Shown here: positions 55,129 through 64,000 of the stretch, in pieces
How the letters are laid out: each line of letters opens with the position of its first letter
How positions within the stretch are numbered: position 1 is the first letter of the stretch
Origin: Lophium mytilinum
Lineage: Eukaryota; Ascomycota; Dothideomycetes; Mytilinidiales; Mytilinidiaceae
Assembly (NCBI GenBank): GCA_010093605.1
Contig: MU004184.1
Location: forward strand, 1,693,897 to 1,757,896
Reading direction: 5' to 3'
Length of the DNA stretch: 64,000 nt
The notes under the pieces: model-generated
What the model was told of the DNA's origin: nothing
The model's database searches: none
What the model saw: the letters and a program-made list of their open reading frames with translations, nothing else
Translations under genes and position numbers: made by a program

Positions 55129-56603
55129 ATGCCCGTCACTGGCACCATTCCCTTGCATTGCAACATATGCCCAAAGAAACCAAACTTCAGCGATGTTTCC
55201 CACCTCCTGACTCACATAGCCAGCAAAGGCCATCTGTCACACTACTACAAAGTCAAGGTCCGTTCCAGCTCCGAAGACGCGTCTCGCCGCCTCATTGAGG
55301 CCTACGACCGATGGTACGCCGAATGGAACGTCGAGAATCTGATGTCGGACCGGATGAGCCAGAAGGATAAGAAACGCACCCGAGCCCGCCCATCCAGTAA
55401 GTTCCTCCTCGCCTTTAACGTAGTCTGATGTCTGACTGCGTTCCTCTTGCTGCAGATCGAGCCTCATCTACCTCTACGTCGACGGCTCCGGCGGCCCCGC
55501 ATCGGTCTCGGCCACGCTCTTCGCTCAACCCGCTTGACCCTCGTCTATCTGAGAATGCTGTCAAGGTGGAAGATCACACGCCCACTCCTCCTCCCATGCT
55601 TGACCAGGCTATCCGTCACCGGTCCTTCGCCCCCGGGATGCAACTCTGGCCACCGTCACGCTCGCTTTCTCGACGCTATGGAAGTCCTGACTACGAGGAT
55701 GATGACAGCATCTCAGAGCCCGTTGGTAGACGTGCATACTACTATGGGGCTAACGAGTCCGCCATTATGGACGATGATACTACAACCGTCACCACCGAGG
55801 AGAGCACCATGAGCGAGTGCACAAAGCTGAAGGGTGTGTATTGGCCAGGTATGGACATCTTTGACTCTGCCACCCCAGAGATGAGACGGAAGAGAAACCA
55901 GAAAAAGGACAGCTCTGTGCTGGAGCAGCTCGAGGTCAACTCCAAGGAGGTCGAACCTACCGAGATCATCTTCACACCCCAAGGCACTTTCAAGAAGCAG
56001 CGTAGAATCTCCGGCTCAAGCTTTGAGGAGAGCAGCCCTATCAAGCTTGAGAACTCCCCGAAGCGACCTTTCGTCACTCGCCCGGTGCTTGCTGAGATGG
56101 ACACCAACCGTCCCCGACGCACTCGGCAGCACATACGCCAAGGCACGTTTCCAGGCGCCATACGCAACAACTACGATGGTGCAAGTTCAGGTCTCGACTT
56201 TGAATACGGCGACTTCGGTCAGAAGAAGAAGGGCGCATTCGATGTCTTTCAAGATCAGGAGGTAACCTTCGCACATCCAGCGGGCTTCAACTACCTCACA
56301 TCCGAGTTCCACTACACGCCACCAGCACCATCTCCTGCTTTTTCGTTCAAGCCGCTTGCGAATGGTTTCCAGTACGACAACAAAGAGAACGTGGATACTC
56401 TGCATCACCAGCCGGGGTTCTATGGTGGCGGCCTTCCCTTCCCTCAACCTCACTTCCACCACGCCCCTTCCGGACACGATCCGCATGGCTTGTACTACAG
56501 CAGCAATCAGATGAGCAACTACTTCAACGCCTATCACCCACAAGACGAAGAAGTCGACGACCAGCGGACCTTAACGGCCCCGCCATCCCCGTGTCCACAT
56601 TAG
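55129..56603 (+). CDS. fungal protein with single N-terminal C2H2-like zinc finger
   Basis: Two exons (55129-55396 and 55456-56603) give 471 residues. The N terminus has LHCNICPKKPNFSDVSHLLTH, then IASKGHLSHYYK: two Cys and spaced His in a U1-type/C2H2 arrangement (about residues 9-45). WYAEWNVENLMSDRM follows. The long remainder is probably disordered, with acidic and Ser-rich stretches. A conserved-looking segment is KGVYWPGMDIFDSATPEMRR, where the frame passes PGMxxFDSA, a pattern I associate with conserved Pezizomycotina proteins of unknown role. Basic KKQRRIS and RPRRTRQ could be nuclear signals. A nucleic-acid binding role is inference. Confidence 0.8.
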
Positions 56604-57474
56604 ACACATTGCTGGCCACGTCTATTCGACCTACTCTATCTTCCGTTTATTCTCGGTCGTCTCAATAGTTTGAATGGTCTTGCTTTTCTGTCGGTCGCTA
56701 CAGCAGTTGAATTGTTTGCTTTTCCTTTCCTTTTTCGTCTGTCGCTAAAGCCGTTGAATCGCTCTCACGTTTTTTGGGATCATCATTTACGCGTCATGGC
56801 AAGGCTTTGATGGAGTAAAGTTCTGTCTTCCCCACATTGCTGCCATTGGTCTACTTCCTTTTTTTACAACATGAGCTATACCATTATGAATGTACTGGAC
56901 GATGGGAGCGGTAATGTGTGCTCTGTAATGGAAGAGGGTTCTGTGTGTTCTACCATTGTCGTGCGAGCATCGTTGCGTGGAGGGCAGGGGCCATCGCGAT
57001 GATACTTGTAGAACAGAATGGGAATTGCTTGTTTGTTACGATTTGCGAAGATACCTATTTGATTTTCTGAAGCGTTCGCTTTGTGGAGTCGTTTGATACA
57101 GTCTAAGCTAAGGCATGGAATATGATACCCATATATGTTATCTCTAGACTTTCTCTCCCTCTCTCCCTCCGCTCTACCCCTAGTTTCCAACCTCAGGACG
57201 ACATTAACATCCCGGCACACAGATATCAGGACAGCTTCCGGATCTGAAACCTTTTTAGTGCACTGCACTACTACCCTCCTGACCTCCACCAGCGACGATA
57301 AACCATTCGCTCGGCCGCCGCGTCTCGACAACCTACACCGCCTCCCGGTATCCGGGCTGCTACCCAACCTCCAGATACAACAGAAACCACTCGCCATCAA
57401 CGCAATACGACACTGAAACTCCGCCACATCGCCTCACCACATACCCCCTTCCCTCTTTCCTCCCTCTCCATTCC
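56604..57474. other. convergent intergenic region
   Basis: About 870 bp between the zinc-finger gene and the AIG1-family gene. T-rich near 56730-56870. A 183-codon minus-strand frame (56876-57427) has no recognisable feature and is not called. Confidence 0.45.
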
Positions 57475-58567
57475 TCAAACCCCCTCCCCACCATTCACCC
57501 ACCGATAAACCACCCCCAACCCGAGCGCACTCCCACTCATCAGCGCGCCGCTGAACGCAAAGAGCCCCACCCGCTGCGGCGTGCTCAGCGCCTCGAACAA
57601 GGGATACGGGTAAAAACCGTTATGCGAGTAGCACAACTCAACCCAGAACCAGTACGCGAAAGCTAGGAACGTGCTGGTGAGGAAAGCGGGCAGCCCGACC
57701 GTGCGGGGCGGCGAGAGGAGGAGGAGGTCTAGCACAAGGAAGAGCGAGGGAAGGGCGTGGAAGGAGATGTCTGCGGGGAGGGTGTTAGTATATTGGGGGG
57801 ATCAGAGAATATTGGGAAAGTACCGGCGGGGAGGGTGAGGGGGTCCGCCCAGTCGGGCATTACTAAGGACGCGTCGGTCTGGGGAGCTGTCAGTGAAGGC
57901 CTAGGAGAGCGGGTTGCGGGTTGAGGGGGAAGAGCGGAGGGGGAAATGGGGACGTACGAAGCGTAACGTCCAGTACAGGATGCTGATTAGGACCTCGAGG
58001 GGGGCGGCGGTCGCGGCGAGGGTGTTTTTGATGGAGAAGAGGCGGCGGGATGAGGTTAGGTCGGCGGCGAGGCCGAAGAGGAAGGCGGTGGCGGCGACGG
58101 TTAGGCCGATGATGGTGAGGAATTGGAAGTGCCAGCCGTAGGATTCGGAGCTGGGGGGTGTTAGTCGGAGTTGGGAGGGGTGTGGGAAATTCTGGGATTG
58201 GGGGATGATATTGATGGTTGAAAGTAGATGGCCCCTATTCAGGTAGCGAGACGGAAATTGATATGGTATAGAATTTTGAGAACACCTACATGGGATTTGG
58301 AAAATCGAAGAGACTGCACATGACATCAGTATTCTATAATCCCGCAACTATTCTACCAGATCAGAAATACTCACTACTTATACGAATAAGAAAAGCTCGC
58401 GAGTCCAATGACCTAGATCCTATCAGCATGAAAGTTTTCTTCTTGTACAAAAAGCTTTTGAGTCGTCGGCGTACATGAATCAAAGCAGATATCCCTGTCG
58501 AAGGGGACTCAAGACGCTGAAGCGGATGCTTCCGGCTCAGCTCTTGAGAAATCTTAGTGGCACTCAT
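57475..58567 (-). CDS. AIG1/FAR-17a family integral membrane protein
   Basis: Multi-pass membrane protein of the androgen-induced 1 family; animal members are threonine hydrolases of fatty-acid esters. Six exons are inferred: 58567-58475, 58412-58378, 58313-58290, 58150-57958, 57878-57824 and 57770-57475, giving 231 residues. Exons 2 (35 bp) and 3 (24 bp) are tiny and were placed from conserved text: VIGLASFSYSY, then NLFDFPNPI. Exon 4 has SESYGWHFQFLTIIGLTVAA and PLEVLISILYWTLRF. Exon 5 is TDASLVMPDWADPLTLPA, and exon 6 is DISFHALPSLFLVLDLLLLS, carrying the family's conserved His. WVELCYSHNGFYPYPLF follows. About six hydrophobic segments. The microexons make the 5' part less certain than the 3' part. 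Confidence 0.85.
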
Positions 58568-59138
58568 CGTGATGACGTTTGAAACACTCCAATGCAAAGT
58601 AATAGCCGGAATTCTGGATGGAAAGGCAAGATCGATGAGCAAGGAAAGTATTCAGAGAAATTTTGGCCGAGGAGCGCGAGACGTTGCCGGTGGGTCCATG
58701 CTGGCACTGTGTTTCGTTCCAAGGTTTGATTGGCTGAGGCCCTCAGCTTAAGTCCGACGACAACTCAAGAGTTTTACGAGACATTGCAATCGTACTGCTG
58801 TAGGAAGGATGCAATTGCATCACGGAGGCCCTATAATGTAACTCAACTGTATATCCCAATCAGGTCATGTCACATGATAAGATTCAGTACCTCGAGATAA
58901 GTATATCTCCTATTTCCATTCTATCTCCGTCATCGAGGCATCTAGAGCGATCAAAGGAAATGGAACCGATCAGCTTTTGCATGACGTCTGTGTGAACATT
59001 ACATTTAAGCTATGGAGCTACTACTCCGGGACTCCGCAATCCTTGTCTCCTCTATTCTCAAGATTTATTAAATGCCCGACTACGTCCCCGCATAGCTCTT
59101 CTTCAGTTTCATACACACCAAGACCTATCTAAGTCAGC
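58568..59138. other. divergent promoter region, AIG1-family and ADH genes
   Basis: About 570 bp between divergently transcribed genes. No supported gene or repeat. Confidence 0.4.
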
Positions 59139-60379
59139 ATGACATCAAACAGCACAATGGCGCCCTCAAACATCCCAGAAACCATGCTCGCCGCCCAAAT
59201 CGAAGAGGTAAGTACTCCCCCTCCCTCGAACAGCCCATCCCCTAAACACTCCCCCAGTTCCACAAACCCTACAAACTCAACACCATCCCCGTCCCGTCCC
59301 AGCTCGGCCCCCATGACATCCTCGTCCGCACCGCCGTCGCTTCCCTCTGCCACACCGACTTCATGGCCCTCGAAGGCATCATGAACTCGCCCCTCCCCGT
59401 CACCGGCTCGCACGAAGGCAGCGGCACCGTCGCCGCCGTCGGCTCCTCTGTCAACGACTTCGCGCCCGGCGACCGCGTCATGTGCAACCTCCTCTACTCC
59501 CTCTGCGGTAAATGCGGTGACTGCAAGGGCCCCGAGAACTACTCGCAGTACTGCACGCAGCACGGCGGCCACCTGGGCATCACGAGAGATGGCAATTTTG
59601 CGGAGTATGTCAAGGTTGATGCGCGGACGGCAGCGAAGTTGCCGGATAATCTGAGCTTTGAGACGGCGGCGCCGTTGGCGTGTGCGGGGTGTACGGCGTA
59701 TCGAGGGATTCTGCAGGCGAAAGCGGAGCTGAAGGCGGGGGAGTGGATTGGGATTGTGGGGAGTGGTGGTGGGCTGGGGCATTTGGGGGTGCAGTTTGCG
59801 AAAGCGCTGGGCGTGAAGACAGTGGGCATTGAGGCGCGGGATGTGGGGATTGAGCTTACGAAGAAGGCTGGGGCGGATGCGGTGGTGGATGCTAGGATTG
59901 GCAATGAAAAGGTTGTGGAGGAGGTGAAGAGGCTTACGGGGAGCGATGGGGTGGGAGCGACAGTAGTCTTGAGTGATGCGAAGGGGGCGGCGGCACTGAG
60001 CTGTGCGATTACGAGGATGCATGGGACGGTCATTCAGATTGCGCAGGTAAGTTCACGATTGATTAGTGCGCATGTCGTGAGTATAGTTGCTAACGAACAG
60101 ACCTAGCCCAAAGAGTTCTCGATTCCCTTCCACGAACTAGTCTTTCGGGATATCAGGGTAAAAGGGTCCCTCATCTGCTCTGTACAGGAGGCGCGCGATA
60201 TGCTCGAGCTGGTTGGGAAGCACAAGATTTCCGTCAACACTAATGCATTCACTGGGCTAAAAGAGTTGCCGAAATTGTTTGAATTAGCGGAGAGTGGTAA
60301 GATGAAAGGTAAAGGCATCATAATCGTGGATCCAGAGCAGATCAAGAAGGAGAAGGCGTCGGGGCTGGAGATGGTGTAA
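59139..60379 (+). CDS. zinc-dependent alcohol dehydrogenase (MDR family)
   Basis: NAD-dependent medium-chain dehydrogenase. Exons 59139-59207, 59258-60046 and 60107-60379 give 376 residues. Catalytic zinc ligands are seen in VASLCHTDFMA and GSHEGSGTVAAVG. The structural-zinc lobe is CGKCGDCKGPENYSQYC with four Cys. LACAGCTAYRGI precedes the Rossmann loop GSGGGLGHLGVQFAKALG. VVLSDAKGAAALSCAITRMHG and VKGSLICSVQEARDML follow, typical of fungal ADH1-like enzymes. No import signal is visible, so it is probably cytosolic. Substrate cannot be read. The first Met is followed by a second at codon 7, and either could start. Confidence 0.93.
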
Positions 60380-61505
60380 GGGTTTCGAGGCCCTCCGAGC
60401 TGGAAACAAGAGGTCAGATCGAATATAATCAATGTCCAGGATGACGGCCCCAAGCTACGGTTGGAACATCACTTCTTGTTATGCACGCCGCGCCCACGCA
60501 AATTTCTATCACACGGTTGATTTCGTTACTTCTTCCAACACTTTCTCCGTTAACATCAACTAAGTGACTTCACGTAATCATCACTTTGCTTCCTTTACCC
60601 TCCTAAACCTAGCCACGAATCGCGGCAGATGGTTGAAGATAATTTACGCCAAGCGAATCCCACCCCGCGTACACGTCGTGTCAATTAGAAATATGTTCAC
60701 GCGGTTCGATTCGTGACTTCTTTCTACAAAAGGACCGTCAGTGTTTACGGACGTGCTCCACGATTCCCTCTTCGGCTTCACGTCGACTTCGCAAATGCTA
60801 CCCAACTTATGGGGACCTCTGGCGAAGGACAATGTGGAACTACGAAGAGGTCAAATTGTGCATGTCCACCCCGTCTGCAAAAAGCCCGTTCATACGGTTA
60901 GATTCGTTACTGTTTCCAACAAAAGACGCTGTACGTCCACGGACATGCTTCACGAGCTGTTGGTCGCTTTCTCTGAACACTATCACCTTAGGTCCAGTAG
61001 CATGGCTCAGGATTGTGGTAGATTTTAGGGTACGCATTAGTCAATATATTCCTCCAAATTTCCACACATTTCACACCGAGAAAACTTACATAGTCTGCGG
61101 ACTGATCGCTTCGAAGCTTCTTCCAAGGATTCCTTCCGGCGGCCACCAAAAGGTGGTGGGCTCACTCCAATGAGCACCAGGTTTTGCTTACCTAATGTCC
61201 TGGATTGAGTGCTGCTAGTGTTTACTATGCTCATATATTTCTGCTCTTTTTTTTTGAGAGGCCCACAGTTTACTTCGTAGGACTATCTTTTGTCACCATT
61301 CTAGTTCCCTAGAGCGTGGTATTTAGTAGTGATAGTTTTCCATGTCAGACCTGATGTTTCTATCTAACCTGCTGTAACCAAATGAAATCGAAAGTTGGAT
61401 ATCATGACCCTCGTTGCCTAACCGCTCGTGCCTATCACGCCCCTAATTCCCGACTCCCATTCCTCTCAATCCCAATTCCCAGACCATTTCTCCTAGACAT
61501 TGTCT
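60380..61505. other. convergent intergenic region with a degenerate repeat
   Basis: About 1.1 kb between ADH and the J-domain gene. It includes the three degenerate repeats at 60480-60990 and a T-run near 61248. Otherwise nothing supported. Confidence 0.45.
60480..60990 (+). repeat. three degenerate copies of a ~190-220-bp sequence
   Basis: The phrase CACGCGGTTCGATTCGTGACTTCTTTC near 60698 recurs in altered form near 60512 (CACACGGTTGATTTCGTTACTTCTTCC) and near 60892 (CATACGGTTAGATTCGTTACTGTTTCC). Each is followed by an AACAAAAG or similar stretch, and two by GTCCACGGACATGCTTCACGA-like text (GTTTACGGACGTGCTCCACGA). The copies are diverged and short. Origin unknown. Confidence 0.5.
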
Positions 61506-62356
61506 CTACGACCCCACGGCATGCGCAAACACCTTCGCCGCAAGATCGCTCAACAACCTCGCCTTATCCGCCTGCGGCAACTCACCAAACACCGCATAAA
61601 CACTCTTTCCCCTCGCATCCCTCACCGCCCCCAACCTATTTCCAGCAACCGCGCCGGCCACAGCGCCCGGGAAGTTCGCAACAATGAACCCCATCGCGCC
61701 TCCACTAAGCCCCCCAACCACGCTCCAGAATTTCCCCGTTGGCGACGCCTTCTCTCCCTCCGCCATCCCCTCCTCCCGCAGCATCTCCTCAAATACTCCG
61801 CCAAACTGCTCTTGCGAGAAGCGGTCGTGCTCCTCCGCAGACGGCTGGGTGCCACTACCACCGCCGAAGCCGAAGGCCGACCAAGGGAACCCGCCGCCAC
61901 CGCCAGAGGGGCGCGGGACCTCTTCTTCGTAGTCTGGGGAGGCGGAGGGGGGTCCGCCGAAGCCGTGGTATGTGCGGGCGGCGTCGTAGTCGCGGCGACG
62001 GGAGGGGTCGCTGAGGGTGTAGTAGGCGTCGTTTATTTGCTGGAACTTCTTGGTGCGGGCGGTGCGTTCGGGGGAGTCGGAGGGGACACGGTCGGGGTGA
62101 TAGCGGAGGGCGGCTCTGTGAAGGGGTGTGTTAGGAGTGGTTCATAGTTGAAGCTTGAGGCATGCGGGACGTACTTCTTGTAGGCATCCCGAACCTGCTG
62201 CTGGGTTGCTTTGGGATCGACTTCTAGAGACGCATCTGAAGGTTTGTGAGCATTTGTGGTAACTACGTATAGGAGGGAGCTTACAGTAGTCTACTGGTGG
62301 GGCTGAAGAGTGTTAGCCTTGCGTGTATAGAGTCGTGCGGTGGACTTACTGGACAT
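61506..62356 (-). CDS. J-domain co-chaperone with Gly-rich region and C-terminal glycine-zipper-like segment
   Basis: Exons 62356-62350, 62302-62285, 62235-62175 and 62115-61506 give 231 residues. The first two exons are only 7 and 18 bp. Together they encode MSTPPVDYYASLEV, then DPKATQQQVRDAYKKAALRY with HPDRV (J domain, about 7-75; HPD spans the canonical loop after the fourth exon start). A Gly/Pro-rich stretch with FGFGGGSG follows. The C-terminal half has a hydrophobic segment (GGLSGGAMGFIVANFPGAVAGAVAG) that looks like a glycine-zipper membrane insertion region, then VYAVFGELPQADKARLLSDL. This architecture is common in fungal DnaJ proteins of unknown client. Confidence 0.88.
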
Positions 62357-63033
62357 GGTGGGTATAGCCGGAGGAATTAGAGGCTTGCGTAGAGTATAGG
62401 TTGTTAGATAGTGTAGAGAAAGGCGTATGGGTAATGTTTGTTCAAGACAAGAGGACAGATAGGTTGGGCTGTTCAAGTGTCAAGTTTCGTCAATGACGTC
62501 TCACACGCTAGCGGGAGTTTGCGCCACATATTTCACTATGGCGTCTGCTGCGCCACAGATTCTCCAAACTCAACCCAAAAATCTATACGGCCCAACTCAC
62601 ACCGCTCAGTATGGAAATTCCACCCAATTCGATATAAAAAAGGGTCCCTTTGGGCCAGACCTCTTCCTGCTGCCCAACCAATCGCCACGTAGCACTGATC
62701 GCCCTGAACGACCCCCTTGGCGGTGGCTGGGAGCTGCACCACCTGCATTAACGCAGCGGGGATTCACCAACCACCAAAAAGCGGTCAGTGAGCTACATAA
62801 GCCCATCAGCGATCTGAACTCTCCCCACGAGCTCGCATACTCCACATTGACGAGCACGACTATCGCATCCTTCAGTGAGGCCAGTGCTTTAGTGACATCT
62901 GAAACCCCTCACTTAGTTCTCTCATCCTTCAACCCTCGCCACCGCAACTTCAGCTCAGCTCCGGATAGCTGTTCTATTACAATTCTGCGACCAATCCATC
63001 TCTGAAACGATTACAACACATACAGGAGTCATC
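62357..63033. other. divergent promoter region
   Basis: About 680 bp between divergent genes. A 170-codon plus-strand frame at 62493-63005 ends 28 bp before the next ATG but has no recognisable feature. Confidence 0.45.
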
Positions 63034-63504
63034 ATGGGCTGGTTCACAGGCTCCAACTCTCGCTCCTCCCACAGCCGCCCCGGGTATGCCCGCTCTTCAG
63101 CTGGCTCGTCGTACTCCACCCACCGCGGCTCCACCTCCTCCTACAAACGCCGCCCGCGCGACGGCTACATCCAATATATGATACACAAATTCAAGCGACT
63201 CTTGCGACAAGTAATGGACTACGCACGCCGCCACCCGTACAAGGTCTTCTTCATGGTCATGATGCCGCTGATCTCGGGCGGGGTGCTACACAAGACCGCC
63301 AAGCAGTTTGGGATTCAGCTGCCGGATTTCCTGAAGGGAAACAGTGCGCATCAAAGTAGAGGAGGTGGGGGATACTATGGTAGTGAGGGGTACGGACGCG
63401 AGGAGATAGGTGGTGGCATGGGTGGTATGGGTGGACTGAGTTCTATTGCGAGCGGTCTGGGCGGAGTGGGCGGCATGGTCAAGATGGCGCAAGCGTTTAT
63501 GTGA
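63034..63504 (+). CDS. small conserved fungal membrane protein
   Basis: Single-exon gene of 156 residues. The N terminus is Ser/Arg-rich (MGWFTGSNSRSSHSRPGYAR) and ends in basic RRPRDGYIQYMIHKFKRLLR. One hydrophobic segment, KVFFMVMMPLISGGVLHKTA, at about residues 71-90 is a likely membrane anchor. LPDFLKGN and a Gly/Met-rich tail (GGGMGGMGGLSSIASGLGG) with a final VKMAQAFM follow. I do not recognise a named family; the layout is conserved-looking for Pezizomycotina. Basic residues before the segment predict a cytosolic N terminus. Confidence 0.75.
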   Translation: MGWFTGSNSRSSHSRPGYARSSAGSSYSTHRGSTSSYKRRPRDGYIQYMIHKFKRLLRQVMDYARRHPYKVFFMVMMPLISGGVLHKTAKQFGIQLPDFLKGNSAHQSRGGGGYYGSEGYGREEIGGGMGGMGGLSSIASGLGGVGGMVKMAQAFM

Positions 63505-64000
63505 AGTAACGGATGAGATGATACCGTGCGGCGGGCGTTGGCTCGCGCTCTCGGGTTGCGAGCGGCGGGCCAGTGGCAGGATGCTCTCTCGTTACCTGGT
63601 CTCCACGATTATACCCAGATTGAGATCTTCCGAGGTGGCTCACATTCGAAGATCTCATATTTCATTGGCTCGGCTTGACGAAATTGGACTTAAAGGGGGT
63701 TTTACTTGGGAGTCTCTACTTTCATTGGCACTATCGGACGGCTTTACGAATCGGCATCTGAAAATTTACGATTGGATATGGCTGGTTCGCCTTGTTCGCT
63801 TATTGTATAAACTTGGTCATCCCAAAAGGAGCTAAGCAAGTGTACAGTACAGTGCATGCAAGGTGGACAGAAACTCGGACTTGTACGAGATGAAAGCGGC
63901 TGGTCTGAGAAGGAACTAGAGGGGAGGATGTTTGCTATTTATTCGATCAAAACTGAAGCATACGTTATGATAATTTGCAATTGTTAAATCTATCTAATTG
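63505..64000. other. window end, no gene seen
   Basis: About 500 bp after the small membrane protein gene, with only short frames. A gene reaching in from beyond the window cannot be excluded. Confidence 0.4.

Noticed and set aside
56876-57427. 183-codon minus-strand frame between the zinc-finger and AIG1-family genes
   Set aside because: No recognisable domain; lies in the 3' flanks of two genes.
60690-60730. GGTTCGATTCG, like a tRNA B box
   Set aside because: No acceptor stem, A box or cloverleaf can be built around it; it belongs to the degenerate repeat.
62493-63005. 170-codon frame just before the small membrane protein gene
   Set aside because: Different composition from the following gene, no motif, and it covers a divergent promoter.

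Overview
This window is nuclear DNA from a filamentous ascomycete (Pezizomycotina). The gene set (Arp2/3, 26S proteasome, NAC, Rab prenylation, Atg10, glycogen debranching enzyme), short spliceosomal introns of about 50-100 bp, CTAAC-like branch sites and gene spacing all fit. Several lineage-restricted families point to Dothideomycetes, but that is inference. Exon limits were placed by hand from GT/AG sites, reading phase and remembered protein families.

Layout. 0-3 kb: RPS30 and a BTB-like orphan. 3.2-6.2 kb: a gene encoding a degenerate SprT-like domain plus a J domain, enclosed by inverted arrays of a ~151-bp, TATA-bearing repeat. 6.5-12.5 kb: AP endonuclease, RPL14, NAC-alpha (EGD2) and ATP synthase subunit d (ATP7). 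13.5-16 kb: an AveC-like membrane protein gene with an in-frame stop, and a short-chain dehydrogenase. 17.4-28.1 kb: a dense housekeeping block with RPS2, ARPC1, MSL1 (U2B''), ATG10, proteasome alpha7 (PRE10), an orphan, proteasome beta3 (PUP3) and mitoribosomal mL59. 29-37.7 kb: an accessory block with an orphan, a proline-rich gene split by an in-frame stop, an F-box gene, a decayed G-alpha-like gene with a Helo-like N terminus, and a head-to-head pair of paralogous seven-segment membrane proteins. 37.9-38.8 kb: direct repeats and a 205-bp MITE with perfect 31-bp inverted ends. 39.1-63.5 kb: a HIRAN/SNF2/RING helicase, glycogen debranching enzyme, a RhoGAP, BET2, a zinc-finger protein, an AIG1/FAR-17a membrane protein, a zinc alcohol dehydrogenase, a J-domain protein and a small membrane protein.

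The housekeeping genes cover translation (RPS30, RPL14, RPS2, mL59, NAC-alpha), protein turnover (PRE10, PUP3, ATG10), splicing (MSL1), actin and trafficking (ARPC1, RhoGAP, BET2), DNA repair (AP endonuclease, HLTF-like helicase) and energy or carbon metabolism (ATP7, GDB1, ADH). They do not form a metabolic gene cluster.

Most worth a second look: the inverted repeat arrays around the SprT-like/J-domain gene; the G-alpha-like relic beside two paralogous 7-TM-like genes, with a 4-bp convergent overlap; two neighbouring cases of single in-frame stops in otherwise open genes; proteasome genes whose first coding exon is only the ATG; and a C-rich to G-rich switch of the coding strand inside many genes.
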